From Chaetorhynchus papuensis (Eukaryota; Chordata; Aves; Passeriformes; Rhipiduridae): a stretch of 64,000 nt of DNA. Positions 13,301-28,300 of this stretch are shown piece after piece. Made by a program: the position numbers and the translations under genes. The notes beneath the pieces were generated by a model that was not told where the DNA came from, did no database searches, and was given only the letters and a program-made list of their open reading frames with translations. The stretch is taken from the NCBI GenBank assembly GCA_013396525.1, contig VWYX01000252.1, forward strand, positions 714,364-778,363. The letters are read 5' to 3'. Numbering within the stretch: the stretch's first letter is position 1; the number at the start of each line of letters is the position of its first letter.

Positions 13301-16300
13301 GAGTTCACTTCTGGTTTATTCTCCTCAGTTTGATGAAAGTGGCAGAGTATTGAGAATTGTTCGGTGTGGGATCTGTGGTTTTTGTTAGGCAGTACATGAT
13401 TTTGCAAGGAAGGCAATGTGCATGTAAATATTTATCTCTTATTCTGCCAAACTGCATTCATGAAGAGCTTGTGTTTTCAAGCTGGTGTTCATTTAGCTTA
13501 TATACACTTTGTATATCAAAGGTGTCTCTGGATATCATTAAGAAATACCATTCTTCCTTGATTTCTTCTGTCAGTTTTTATACATATCACTTAGACTGAA
13601 CCTTTTTCTTTTTTATATTGCTGTTTTACCAGACTAGATAATCGGCCTGAAAAGGCAGCAGCTAAAGTGGCACCAGTAGATTGTTGTGGTATAAGAGCTA
13701 TTTATAAAGCCTTGCTGTGAGAATTGCTGTGTGAGAACACTCTGCAGACTGGAAGGAGTCTTGCTCTCAGGAGCTTTGCCCAGGCTTTGGGCTGGGTTTC
13801 AGAGCCACGAGCCCTGCTGCAGGAGTGGAGGAGGAAACAAATCCTGGCCCAGTCTACAGAAGACATTATATGCCAAGCAAAAGACAAATAGGGAATAAAG
13901 TTGAATCAAGTTAGCAAAAGACTTTGGTCTCCTAATCCAGTCTCACTCCAAGAGTACTCGGTTTTGTCTGAACAAAAGTAGTGTGTGTATTGATAATGTT
14001 ATTTTCAGTTTTTGATGTTGAGTATTTACAGACTGCCCTCTTAATGTCTGCATCTTTGTCCTGATTTCGTTATGTGTTCTTTCTTTTTAGAATGAGGAAA
14101 TGTCAGAATCTACAGTGGATGCCTTCAAAAGCTTATCTCCAGAAGCAAGCTAAAGGTAGGCTAAGAGACTTGCCTTGAGTATAGCACAAGGCAGAAGTTT
14201 TCATAGGTTTCTATGAAAATGTAAATATTGTAGGTTTTGCTCTCTGTGCCGTCGTCGTGGCTACACTGAGCTTATAAAGGTTATTCTGCAGGGAGCCAAC
14301 CTGCCTGCACTGTTGGTGGCAGGTGCAAGGGGCAGGAGAGATGTGAGTACTGACAGACATTGTACACCCTAGTGTCTCTCAGCACTGGACTGGTTTGCTT
14401 CCTTCCTTTGCTTCCTTTTCCTTCCTCACAAAATCTGCTCTCAGCTCTGAATCTGTGTTATTGCAGGAGGATGTTGCTTATTGCTGTTGCAAAATAGGGG
14501 CCCAAGGTGTGAGAGAACATGGATTGAACTATAAGCCAAGTTTATTTTTTGAGTACAGTTTTTTCTTTCATATGACAGAATGACAAAGTTCTGAATCAAA
14601 GTTCTGTATCCTTGTTTTAAAAGAGCAGCAAATCATTTGAAATCACACCATTTTGTCTGTGTTGCTTTATCTGTGCTTCTTTTTCTTAGCTGCAAAAAAG
14701 AAAGAGAAGAAATCCAAGACAAATGAGAAGAAAGAAAGCCATTCTGGAAAAAACCAGTTGGACTCTGGACAGAAACAAACTCCTCAGGCTGTTGTACCAA
14801 GAGAAGACAATTCTGGGAGGAAGAGCAATGAGCCTGCCCGTAAGCCTGTTGAGGAAAAGCATGAGGATGGGAATTCCTCCGTTCCTGTGTCAGAGCCCAA
14901 ACAGGTCCCTGCATCTGGTACCAGAAAGACTGGCAAGCAGATGTTACAGACAGTCCAGCTCTCTCCTTCTCAGCCACCAAGCTCAGGACCTTTGAAAAAA
15001 GAAGCACCTAAACTTAGCACTTCTGAGCCCAAGAAAAAGCAGACTCCCCAGCCAGAAATAGGTAAATGGGACTATTTATCCTCAATATGTTTGAGTTCTG
15101 TTAAATAACAATACTGCTAAAAGCTGGTGCATTTTAAATCTGATGAATGCTTTATGGTGTGTTAAAATTTCAGCAGATTGTTTTGGAAATTTTGTTTAGA
15201 ACCGTCTTCCTTTTTATTGAGCCACAGTGTATGTTAGGACAGGGAGAAAGATGGCTATCCTAGTTGGGACTCTTGAGTCTTATGGCAGTCTTGAAATGTA
15301 TTTTCAGTATTGTTAAGTCTGTCAACTTCCCATTCTGAATGTGAAAACAGGAGGATGCAATCTTTTACTACAGAAGTATAGTCCACTATTGTATGTAGTG
15401 CAGAGCAGTGTGAACAGTCACCAGCCAGGCAGCTCTGGGATTTCTGTGGCTTTGCACCCACAGTGCTCCAGATTGTGAGCAGAGCAAACTCTTCTAGTCT
15501 TGCCTCAGAGACTGCTCATAGCTGGGGAGGTGCAGCCACAGAAGAGGGTGGAAAAAGTTCTAGTCTAAAACTCATCGCACATTACCCAGCTGATTTTTTT
15601 CCCTTTTCTTCTCTACAGGTGGCTGTTAGTTACTTGAAATACTCATAATTTTTCCCCCCCTTCCTAGGCACAGAACAAAGCAAACAGAAAAAAATTGCTC
15701 CCCGTCCAACTTTCCCTGTGAAACAGAAACCAAAAGAAAAGGTGAATACTGTTTTTTATACAGTCAGTAAAATTTCAAGCACCTGGAACTTCTGTCTAGA
15801 AAGTAGAACCGTATTGCTTAACTCTGCAGATTTTTTTATTTGGTTCTTAAAGATGTTAGATATTCCCTTGAATGTGGCAGTATGTGGATAGCAAAAAACG
15901 TGGCCTATGCCTAAGATTCAGTTCAGATGTTATTTTGGTATCTAAGAGTTGTGTGTGGGAGGGTGGAGGCTAGCTTTTCCATAAAAATGCAACTACCTTT
16001 GTCTCAGAAATAGCTCGATCGTGGAAAAAAAGTATTGTTTTATGTAAACCTGAGGGAGAAGTGAGTAGAGCCTGTTTATACCTAGAGTTGCCCCACTGCA
16101 TCCAAACACCAACCCATGCTCTGATGAGAAAACAATGTGATGGTAGAGCACATGGAATTACGACTGTAATTGCTTATGGAATGCTCTTGGGGAATGGTTT
16201 GTAGAATGGACACTTCCCTGCAGCTTTGTAACGCTTGTTAATTTTGTGCTGCTTTGGGGGTTTGTGAATTATTTATGGCATTGGATATAACTGCTGGTTA

Positions 16301-19300
16301 AGTTGTAACATCCAGAGTTTGGATTAATGCAGGCTCCTTTGCTTGACCAGGAAAAGCCCCCTCCTCTAAGCAAGCCAGAGAGCAGCACACTGAACTTGCT
16401 CAGCACTCTGACTAACGGCAGCAGTTCCAAGCAAAAGCCACCTACAGATGGAGTCCACAGAATCCGAGTGGATTTCAAGGTAGAGGACAAAATGTTTTAA
16501 GTATATGAATGTCCCCTGGCTCTAGACACTGGAACTAGAGTCCTCTGAAAGTGCTGGCAGTAACTGCTGAGTTTGTGTGTCTGGTACCTTTCAGAGGGAA
16601 CCGCAAAATAGGAGCCTCCTGACAAGTCACTTGGTGGATTTTTAAAAGCTTGTTATGCCTTTTTTTTTTCCTTATAATTAGAGTACTGGATGAAGAGACA
16701 CTTAAAGCTTTAAAACCTTAACTGTCAATGTGTGAGGATGAGCAAGAATTTGAGGTTTATGAAGAATTATTCCATTAAGATGGAACTTTAAAACCTTACC
16801 ACAACTTGAGACAACAAGATTTGGGGAAAATGTTAGTAACTTGTAATTCACAACGTCTGGGGTATATCTGGGGTTTTAAAATGATAAATCTTGTACATTT
16901 TTGAACAACAGTGTTGAAATAATAATAAAAATTAATATTTTCCTAATAATTTTTCAGTCCATCTATAAGTGTTGATACTGGAGATCATAGTGAGATCTCG
17001 TGTTTTATACGAATATGGAGCTTTAATAAAGTATAATTCTTCTGAAATTTCACTTTTAGTAATACTTGTGCAATTGTGAAAAGCATTGTCCTGTTCCTGA
17101 GGTTTGCCTTCCCTAGAAGGAAGGCTCTAGCATGCCACTGAGCGCTCTCGGCAGGAGCAGCGCCGAGGTGTGACTCTCCCAGAATACACTGTAGACTGAG
17201 GTAGACATTGAAATTATTTCAGTTTGAGACATCTTAATCACAGGCCCAGAACTGAGCAGTCGTGTGAGCAATTAGTACTGATGTCGTATTGCCTTGTTCT
17301 GCATGGTGATGTGTCCTTTTGTACTTTCAGGAGGACTGTGAAGTGGAGAATGTTTGGGAGATGGGTGGGTTAGGCATCGTCACCTCGGTACCTATTACTC
17401 CCAGGGTGGTGTGTTTTCTCTGTGCCAGCAGTGGACATGTGGAGGTAAAGCATTGTGTTCTGCTGTTGATGACTTAATTACAGCACTGTATTGTTACAAA
17501 AATAAATAATAAAAATTATAATGACCTTAATCCAGAAGAAATTAAAATAATACCTGTAAATCTGTCCTTGCTAGAATTTGTCCCAAGATACTAAAGGGCA
17601 AGGTATTTAAAATCAGTTTGGAAACCTCAAGGGTGCTTTTTTTGGAGGTGTATGAGTTGTGAAGAACAGCATATTTGAGAGCACCCATGTCTCTAAATTT
17701 GGGAACTCACATCTGGTGTAAAGCAGGAGCTTTGCTCTCTTAACCTGAAATGAGAAAGACTGCTCAATGGTGCTAAAGGGTTTTAGGCAGCATTGACTTT
17801 TCCAGGTGCGTCTGTACCTGCCCAGAGCTGCAAACTGTTACAGAAACATGACTGGAAAGGTTCTGACGCTGTCTTAAAGAGCTGGATTGAGATGTGTTAA
17901 ATGCATTTCCAGATGTAGATAGGTGCCTTTTCAGCATCTCCAGACCAGCTGACCCAGGAAGGTGGTGCTAATGCTCTAGGAGGGCCTGGGTTCTGATGGG
18001 TGGGCAGGGGAAAAGGGGGTTGAGTTCTGAATGTGGACATCAGTGCACTTGAGGTTCTTGAAGGCCCTGTGGGGCATGGAGCCATCCCCTTCTTAGTCAG
18101 GGTCCCCTAGGGGACAAATGATTCCCATGTCCCCTGTGAGCCTGCAGTGTTTGTGCCCTGAGGATGATTGTTTTTCTGATACAACCAGCCTTGTACAGGA
18201 TACAGAGAAATTAGAAGAGCTTTGTAATGGCGAAGTGGGCTGAACCGAGGGGGAGAGTCTCTTTGCTCTGCATGTCCCTACTTCACACACCAAGTGTGTC
18301 TTGTGGTGCAGTTGGCTTGTAATACAGGGAGGAAGTGAGGGAGGGAGATCCTGAAGAATCCTATAGGCCTTTGTCAATGCTCAAAGCACTTAGTTAACAG
18401 GTACCGGACTCCCAGTGGCTGTGAGGTGTCCAGTTGGTGTTTAGGTTACCTGAAATACACAGTTTCCCTCCTAAAATCTTGTTCTGTCAGTTGTAAAGCA
18501 GAATTCAAAATAGTTCAGAGCACAAGGGGGCTGGTTTGGGAACATGGAGCAGCTTCTGCTTTGCTAAAACCTGCCTCTCCCCCCTTGCAGTTTGTATATT
18601 GCCAGGTCTGCTGTGAGCCCTTCCACAAATTCTGCCTGGAGGAGAGCGAGCGGCCCCAGGAAGACCAGCTGGAGAACTGGTGCTGCCGTCGCTGCAAGTT
18701 CTGCCACGTCTGTGGGAGACAGCACCAGGCCACCAAGGTACCCCAAAACCACTGGGAGACTGAGCAGCACCCCCACTGTTCCCAGGGCTCCTCTCGCTCC
18801 GGAGGTCGGCCAGCAAGCGTGTGCCAGGAGCAGAGTCTCTGTGCGCTGGGGAGGAGGCCTCTTGAGTTGCTCCACGGCAGCTTCTTTCTCATGACCAGAG
18901 TGGGGGATCCAATCAAAAATGGAAAAGTCCAGAATTTTGCATCCTTTTGCAGGGTGTCTGTACCAATGCTTTTTTCCCTTATTCTTGTAGCAGTTGCTGG
19001 AGTGTAACAAGTGCCGAAACAGCTATCACCCTGAGTGCCTGGGCCCAAACTACCCAACAAAACCCACCAAGAAAAAGAAAGTTTGGGTGAGGGGTTTTAA
19101 TTTCTTTTTTGGGTAATTCATTTGTTGATTGATGGTAATGCCATGAAGCAGAGCTCTGCAGGTGATTTGCTCTGATGCAGTTCCTCATCTCTTCGAGGCA
19201 AGGTGCCTGTTGCATCAGAAAGTACATTTGGAAATAGATAGTGAGGTGGCTGGTTGATAAGATGTTCGGAGAAAGCAGAATTTTTAAAGAGATTACCCCT

Positions 19301-22300
19301 TTTTTCAGTTACAGTAAGTCGTAAGATCATAGTGAGTTTTTTGATCATAGTCCCATAACATAGAAGAAGGTCTTTAAAATGGAAGCATTCAGCTTGTTAA
19401 CAAACCCACTGATACCAGTATAGAGACAGTTTGGGTTAATGTGCTAATTTGTATCTTTCAGGCTTTTGTTCTAAACAAGTGCCTGTAGTGTATTTGCTTC
19501 TAAGACTTTGTATGTCTTTCCTTCTACGATATACAGAGTTTAAAAACTGTTAAAATAGGAATTTATGTTTTAGATCAGAAGAACTGCCACAACTACGTGT
19601 GTTTTATGTGAGGGAAAGGGGGTATTTTCTTCAGTGCAAATATGAAGGACAAAAAAACTATGCTGTGATTTGGTTTCATGTTTTTTTCTTGTTGCATTAT
19701 CACCATCTTACCATAAAGGAAATGAGCTCAGTTCTTTTCAGTGAAAGTTTCAGCATTTAAAACTCCTTGTTCTGTTGGGTAACATCTCTGCACTCATGTA
19801 ATGATAAAAATTATGAAATGTGTTGAAAGAACAGAAACTGCTGGATAAAAGCAAGTAATTCTTGCCAAATGAATTCATTTTCCAGATATGTACCAAATGT
19901 GTTCGCTGCAAGAGCTGTGGATCAACAACACCAGGCAAAGGGTGGGATGCACAGTGGTCTCATGACTTCTCCCTGTGTCATGATTGTGCCAAACTCTTTG
20001 CTAAAGGTACGTAAAGTTGTGATTCTTTACAACAGGAGCTTCCTCAGCTGCTTGGTTTTGAATCGGCCAGTGTGAGTGGGCAAAGGGCCAGCGTGGCACC
20101 TGAGCTTGGCACGGTCCAGGCAGCAATGCAGGCTGGTTATGGTCAAGCCTGAAAGCACACGTAACAGTTCAAAGCCAGGATCTTAGGTTGTGCAGTGGCT
20201 CACTGAAGTCACCACTGCTTTAAGTTTGGGGCTTTCAGCATGTAAACACTCTGCCATCTAAAGGAATTATTACACACTTGTTGGCCCAGAGTTTCAAGTA
20301 GCAGTTGAGGAAAAGACATTTTAAAATACTTTTGACTTAAAAGCAATATAAAAGCAAAATTTCTATTGTCAAGTGGTTGTTCCTTGTGTTAGTTGCTGTA
20401 CACGATGCCTTTGTACCTCAGAGGGCATTCTGGGGAAGAATCTTAAAATAGAAAGTCTTGAATGTTCCACCTAATTTCTTACCTATGTGTTGTCTTTGTC
20501 CTTTCATTTTGCTCTTGCATATAGTATTTTGTTAGTCTTGCCATGCCCAAAAAATGGGTGCCCAGCCATGGAATTCTAAAGTAGTTGGTGGCCTTCCAAA
20601 GTTATTTTTTGTAGCCTCATAACAGGAGAGGGGATTGTGCTGGCAGTTTATTGGGAGGGATATTCGGAGCTGCTTTCTTAGTAAGTAACCAGTAAGTAAC
20701 CACACAGCCTTTAAGGTGTGTTTGGCATCCAAACTTCTGATAAGATCCCATTTTGTTTGCAGGAAATTTTTGTCCTCTCTGTGACAAATGCTATGATGAT
20801 GACGACTACGAGAGCAAGATGATGCAGTGTGGGAAGTGCGACCGCTGGGTCCACTCCAAATGTGAAAACCTTTCTGGTAAGGAAGTCCTCATCCTCTCAG
20901 TACAGAAGAACATGGGGCAGTGATTAGACCAAACCAATCAAGTCTTGGACCTTTCTACTAGAGTGTTAACTTTAACATGCTCACCTGTTGTGACCTACCT
21001 GAAAAATACCTATAGAGTGACAACAGGTAAACCAGTGCTAATACCAATGACATCCTGAAAGCACAGGACTTTCCTCAAAGGCAGTGTCCTTCAATTAGCT
21101 GTACAAGGGGCTTTTGTTACGTGAAAAGTGTTTCAGTTAGGCAGTAAGTGCAGGGCAGGGATTTTTCCCTGTGTCCTTCAGTAAAGCAGTTCAGATGGTT
21201 ATCTTGTCTTCTTTTGTCTCCAGATGAAATGTATGAGATACTCTCCAACTTGCCCGAGAGCGTTGCATACACCTGCATTAACTGTACAGAGCAGCATCCT
21301 GCAGAATGGCGTCTGGCACTAGAAAAGGAGCTGCAGATTTCCTTGAAGCAGGTTTTAACAGCCCTGTTGAATTCCAGAACTACCAGCCACCTACTGCGGT
21401 ATCGACAGGTAAGCTGGAGCCTGTGCCCTGTTGGTGTTACTCTGGCTTGAAGTGTACGTGGCACTCAGTTGAGTTGTTGAGGTGTTGCTGTGCCTCATAC
21501 TGCAGAAGTGTCTGCATTGTGCTTGGAACAATATGTGCTGTGATTTATTTATATTTTTTCTTTCTTTTGTTGATTCCTTTGGAAGCAGAGAAGTGGGTAT
21601 CTGTGATACAACTTGTGAAGCTGAAAGAAAAATAGGGTAGAGTTCTTCAAGGAATGGGAGGATTTAGCTCTGTGATGGTGAAGGTGCTTTTCTGACAGAA
21701 GAACAGGATCTTTGTCTTGAAATACGCATTCAGAAATAAGACTTCTGAACAATGTGTTTGATCCTTATGCCTGATGGCTCTGTCCTGCTGTGCACCTTAC
21801 AGGTCTCAGCAGAAAGCTAGTTAAGAGCTTTTCATTGTTGCCCCTATATTTCAGACAGAAATTCAGAACTCGGGTCTCCTTCACACTAGCAAGAATCTTT
21901 GGGCCAGTAAATGTGCTTGAGAGTGTATCTTCAGGAGTAGCTGCATTTCAGTAGTCAACATCCCTCTGTCTCATTGCTGGTGTTCACAGGCAGCAAAACC
22001 ACCTGATTTAAATCCTGAGACAGAAGAGAGTATCCCATCCAGAAGCTCTCCTGAGGGTCCCGATCCTCCTGTTCTAACAGAAGTCAGTAAACAGGAGGAG
22101 CAGCAACCTCTGGATCTGGAAGGAGTGAAAAGGAAAATGGATCAAGGAAGTTACACTTCTGTGGTATGTCAAAGTTGTCATGTTCCACTCTATTACTAGG
22201 CACTGTGAATTGCTTTATCACCTATGGTGTTCATAACTGAGCAGCTTAAGCCTTTTCTTTAGGAACAAGGAAGGGGGTTATCATGCTGCTAAAAATAGTT

Positions 22301-25300
22301 CTGGCTGGTGCTGGTTAATATTGGTCCAGACACAAGTAATTGACGCTTTTGTGGGGCTGTCTGTAGCCAGCAGTGGTACTTCGTTAGACCCCATTTGCTC
22401 TTAGTCAGACATTTATGTAGATAAAAGCAGGACAGGTCATTCTGAACATGCAAATTCTGACTGAAGGCCTGGCGAAATAGCCCTGCTGCAGTTGGTTAGC
22501 TGGAAACGAAGGATTCATGGGTCAGTTCTCTTTACAGAGAGCAGCCTTTTCCTCTTTTTTTCCTACAGAATTTGTAATCTTGAAGAACATTGTATATTGC
22601 AGAGTGGTTGGCAAATGTCCTGGCACCAGATTTTGACCAAATCCTTGTGAGACAGCTAGTTTAGTGGATTTAAAACCAGTCAGCAGTCAGCTGAAGTGAA
22701 CAGTTGTGGGTGTAGCAGCTCTGCCAGCCAGTTTACAAATGCAGAGGGCTGCTTGTTTCTTCACAGCCAGATTCCCTTCCTGCTTTTAAGTTGATGCTCT
22801 GGTTCGATCTTACAGTCATCTGAATGTTTACTTGATGCCTTAAAAAATTAGTGGGTGGTATAGCTGTGCAAAAGACAATCCTGTTAATGTGAAGTTTTGT
22901 GGATTTCTTACAGTTGGATTTTAGTGATGACATTGTGAAGATAATTCAAGCAGCCATTAATTCTGATGGCGGGCAGCCAGAGATTAAGAAAGCCAACAGC
23001 ATGGTCAAGTCCTTCTTTATTCGGGTGAGCTGGCCTACAGTTACTTTGAAATCTGCTTGGTATTCTACCTCTGCTTGTTGATGTTGGAGTCCAAAGGGCC
23101 ACCACATTTAGCCTTGCTTGGGTCTTTCCAGGAATAAAATAATACATTGTCAGAGTTGTTAATGTTAATGAAATGTTGCTAGTTGTGCATTTACATGTGT
23201 ATATCTTGGCTGAACGTCTTTGAATTTTTTGGTATGTTGTCCAACTTTTCTAATGGGATGTTGTTTTCCTTTAGCAAATGGAGCGTGTTTTTCCATGGTT
23301 CAGTGTAAAAAAGTCCAGATTTTGGGAGCCAAATAAAGTTACAAGCAAGTAAGTAATTGTTCTGTATCCGACTGCGACACCCTGCCGTTTGCCAGCTGGC
23401 CAAGCAAAACGTATTGAAAGAGCCTGTTTGTGGGGTTGGAATTTCTGTTTTTCCCTTTTTCTTTTCCTTTTTAGATTTTCCTATGAAGTTACACAGTAAT
23501 CCCATTCCCATGTTTTGTACACACTTCCTTGTTTCAAGCAGAGTAACCAAAATTCTTATTTAGAACTAGATATACTGTGTGTTGGTTTGTCAGTCCTGAC
23601 CTTCCTTCCCTCTCCTTCTTCTCACACCCCCTTTTGGGGTAGTCCTCCTGCATCCGTTACCCTTCAAAGGAGCAGACAGCCACATCACAAACCTTAAATG
23701 TGACTGGTGGGGGAGCATGTGTGGGCTGTAGGTAATTAATGGAGTTGTTGCTGGGGGGCAGACATCAGGCAGGCAGGCCCTGGTAGGCAGGGCATAAGGT
23801 CCTCTGGTGCAGCCAGGTGTGACACTGACTCCTTGCTGCATCTCAGCAGTGGTATGTTGCCGAACGCGGTGCTGCCCCCGTCGCTCGACCATAATTACGC
23901 TCAGTGGCAGGAGCGTGAAGAGAACAACCGCACTGAGCAGCCTCCTCTGATGAAGAAAATCATTCCAGCTCCAAAACTCAAAGGGCCTGGAGAGCCAGAT
24001 TCACCAACTCCTCTACATCCTCCTACACCTCCCATCTCTGGTAAGAGAACCGATGTCAAGATTGCCAGTCACAAACCCAGAAATGCGGCTGTCTTGGAGA
24101 CCTCTGTGACCTGAAATCATTCAGAGGCAGTAACATATGAGATGTTTCTGAGCTGAGCTTGGACCCAAGAATGCTTTTGGGCCCACCTCTTTTTCCTCAG
24201 CCTGAAGGTTCTGCAGAGGCTGACGTGTGCTTTGCTTTCCAAGCTCACTATTGAAAACTCTTCTACCGTGTTCACTTACTGACAATCCCTCCAGATGAAT
24301 TTTTGCCTCCCTGAATTTCAAGAATAAATATTATTCTTTCTTTTAACTCTAAGGCTCTGATGGAAGCAGAGAGGATAGTCCTGAACTAAATCCGCCTCCA
24401 GATGTGGAAGACAACAGGCAGTGTGCATTGTGCCTGAAATATGGTGATGACAGTGCTAACGTGAGTATCTGCCCCATGCCTGTCTTTGTAGGAGCCCATT
24501 TAAGCAGCACTGTAGATTTGGTGCCGTGGATAGGCTGGATGGGTTTTGTGCATTGTTGTGTCCTCTAGAGCATCTGAAAAGAACATTTCCTTCTATTCTT
24601 CAGGATGCTGGACGTCTTCTCTATATTGGCCAAAACGAATGGACACACGTGAACTGTGCTTTGTGGTCAGCAGAAGTGTTTGAAGATGATGATGGTTCTC
24701 TGAAAAATGTGCACATGGCTGTGATCCGGGGAAAGCAGCTGGTGGGTACAAGCAAAGAACACTTTGTTAAACTTAACGCTGATTTAGAATCACAAGATGG
24801 GAGCCCAGCTAAAAGATGCCTTGTGTGCATTTGTTCTTCTCTGTCCTTTCCTTGCAGTTTTTTTTAACACTATATATAATAGAACTGACTGAAGGTATTT
24901 GGAAAGTTATTTTATCCTTGCTCAGTTCAGAAATATTGTGGAGACCAAGTGAAGCTTGCAAATGTGAGGATTGGATATGAAGCACAAGCAGGAAAGTTTG
25001 GGAAAGGCCTGGAAGAACCAGTCCACAAATGAAAAAGTTGTTCCATGTGAGGGATCCTTCTTCCTCTCACCTCCTCCTCCATGTCTCGCTTGTGTGTGTG
25101 AGTCACTGGAGTGAAACGGAGTGGCAGTGAAGCGGGCAGGCATTACTCTAAACTTCTGTCTGTGCCAAAAAAACCCAACTGACAATAGCAATGGTGGTCT
25201 GGTTTTAGAAGAGATTAATTTTTTGGCTTTTGCTTTTGCAGAGGTGTGAGTTCTGCCAGAAGTCAGGCGCCACAGTAGGCTGCTGCCTCACTTCCTGTAC

Positions 25301-28300
25301 CAGTAACTATCATTTCATGTGCTCACGAGCCAAGAACTGTGTCTTTCTGGACGATAAGAAAGTTTACTGCCAGAGGCATCGTGACTTGATCAAAGGAGAG
25401 GTAAGATTCTTCTTCACTCTCTGCCTCACACTCTGAAGGTGGGGTTAGCCTCTAACTATGAGCACTTTTTAGAAGTTCATGTTGAATGTGTTTCTTGCTA
25501 ACAAGGGCTGGACCGCAGTGCTCTTAAAAAGAAGTCACTAATACAACTGGCCTGGAGAAGTTTGGCAAGTAGTGCTGTGTGGTAGTTCAGAAACCAAAAG
25601 ACCAAACTGAGGATCAAGTAGGACAAACTGCGTACCATACATGTGATGGTTCCTTTAATTAACAATTAGTTTTGTCGGTTCTTGTTCCAGGTGGTTCCTG
25701 AGAATGGGTTTGAAGTTCTTAGGAGAGTTTTTGTGGACTTTGAAGGGATCAGTTTGAGAAGAAAATTTCTTAGTGGCTTGGAACCAGAGAACATCCACAT
25801 GATGATTGGTATGATCTAGTCTCTGGATACTCGATCCACCTTTGGTGCTGGAATCTGGTTCACAGAACTGTTCCTCTCTCTGCTCAGGTTCAATGACGAT
25901 AGACTGCTTAGGAATTCTGAATGACCTCTCAGACTGTGAAGATAAGTTGTTTCCCATTGGCTATCAGTGAGTATAAGCTGTTTCAAGAGTTGATGTCTTT
26001 CATTATATTTCATGTCAAACAAGCAGTGAAGTAACATACGGGAAAATTGACTGTAGCTTTTCCTACACTTTTGAGGAATCTCTGATTAAGCTGGATGTGC
26101 AGTATGTTCTGCCAGGAGGGCTTTGGCCAACGTAGTTTTGAGAAATGGAAGATTTAAAACAGAAATGAGGTTTGCTCAACTGTTGAGTGAATTGGTTTGT
26201 TTGAATTGTCTTCCAGGTGCTCCAGGGTGTACTGGAGCACAACAGATGCCAGGAAGCGCTGTGTGTATACCTGCAAAATCATGGAGTGCCGACCTCCGGT
26301 CGTAGAACCTGACATCAACAGCACTGTAGAGCATGATGATAATAGAACAATTGCCCATAGCCCAGTTCCCCTTTCAGGTAATCTTTTATGGATTTCATAG
26401 AAGTATATTCTCTGTATGGTATTGCCATAGTGCATCTCTTAAACCAAATCTCTTAAATTTGGATGAGAATCCAATGCAGGCTTTCTTGTTACAGCATCCT
26501 AAGACTTTAATCTCCTGGATGTACTGCTAACTTTGAAAACTTGAGCCAAACGAACACTGCTGCAGGGATGATTTCTCAGAAAATTTTCTAGTGATCTAAA
26601 GCTTCAAACTGTATTTGGAGTGTTGGTGTCTGTCTGTAATATGGGAGTTGTTCAGTACAATGTTGAATAGTTATACTGTGCTTCTGTATTTCCAAATTGC
26701 TTCCTTGTATCCAAGGGTAAAGCTGTGAAAGATTTTTAAAATGTTTATAGTCGTCGTGATTGTTAACACAGAATCTTAAACTCTATAAATACATGGTGGA
26801 ATTTCATGTGTAAGCTGAGCAACTGCTACAAGTATTTGAAAATGTTCTTACAAGAAGAAACCAGACATTATCTGATGTCAGATCTTTGACTTTGTGTTTA
26901 TTTAACAAATACCCTGTTTCTCCAAGTGGAACATGATAATAGTATATACTTTATCAGATCATAGCTTTTTAGCGTTCAGTGATGGCTTACACTGTTGTTT
27001 CTCTTTTTTTCAACAATAGAAATTCTACCAAAAGACACCCGAAATGCACCTGAAATTGTAAACCCACCGTCACCAGATCGTCCCTTGCATTCTCAGACCT
27101 CTAGTTCCTGTTGCTATCCAGTGGTCTCAAAGGGTCCCAGGATCAGGGCGCCGAGTTACCCATCCGCACAGAGGTCTCCTGGCTCTAGGCCATTACCCTC
27201 TGCAGGTATTTCTTGTCCTGTTGATTTTGGTTGAGGTTTAGTTCCTGTCTTTCTTGGCTTCTTTCAGAATGGGGTGTTTAGTTTACTGTTTCTAGAGAAA
27301 GCAGTGACATGGCAATAGGTTGAGGAGGGGAAAGTTCTAACAATACACAGTAGAGATGGCCTGCTGAGAAATTACAACTGAAACAAACATTCCCTTGGGA
27401 TGAAGAAGACGTAGCATTTGGGCCGTATAGTAGTAGTGAGCCAAAAGTGCTGTGGTACCAGTTAGGGGCTTAATATCTCAGTCAGTATTTTTCCAGAGAG
27501 AATCAGAAATCTGGTATTGTAATTCAGCAGCTACCAAACCCTGAGATACAAACTTGCTGGATCCTGGTTGACAGTATCAGGTTTTTAACACCTACCCAAA
27601 GTATCAACACCGTGTTGGCGTTGTTTGGCCGAAAAGTTTTGCTGGGTTTTAATTTCTTGTGTTTTGTATGAAGGAGTTGGATGTGCATTGATTGTGTAGG
27701 TTTAAGATCACCTGACAGTCTTTCTTGCCTTTGTTTCTCAGGAAGCCCTACCCCAGTGACCCATGAAATAGTGACAGTAGGAGATCCTTTGCTGTCCTCG
27801 GGACTTAAGAGCATCGGTTCTCGGAGACACAGCACCTCTTCTTTGTCACAGCAACAATTAAAACTCCGGATGATTTCCCCTACGCGAGCTGGGAACACTT
27901 ACTCCAGGCACAGTGTGTCTTCAGTTTCCAGCATGGGGGCCTCTTCAGAATGTGAACCGACTGCCAGAAGTACTGACCGCTTTGTGGGGTCAGTGTGCAC
28001 AGGTCCTCCAAGCGCTCCAGTTCAAAGCTGCTCTACCAGTTCAGGCTCCCAGAAGACAGCGGCTGCAACTGGAAATAAAACTTACCAGCTGGATGCATCT
28101 CAATCTACAGAAGGGAAACATTCCAGCAGTTCAGATTTAATAGCCAAAGGTGCGGCTTCTAAGGGAGAGAAGATGAAAACCTCAAAGGACCCAGATTATT
28201 CGTCTCATACTTTTGTTTCTGGAGGAAGCTCTAAAGTGTCCACTCCGCCAACAAGTTCATTGGGCGCAGAAATGAATGTTAAAACAGGAACCTTTCAAGA

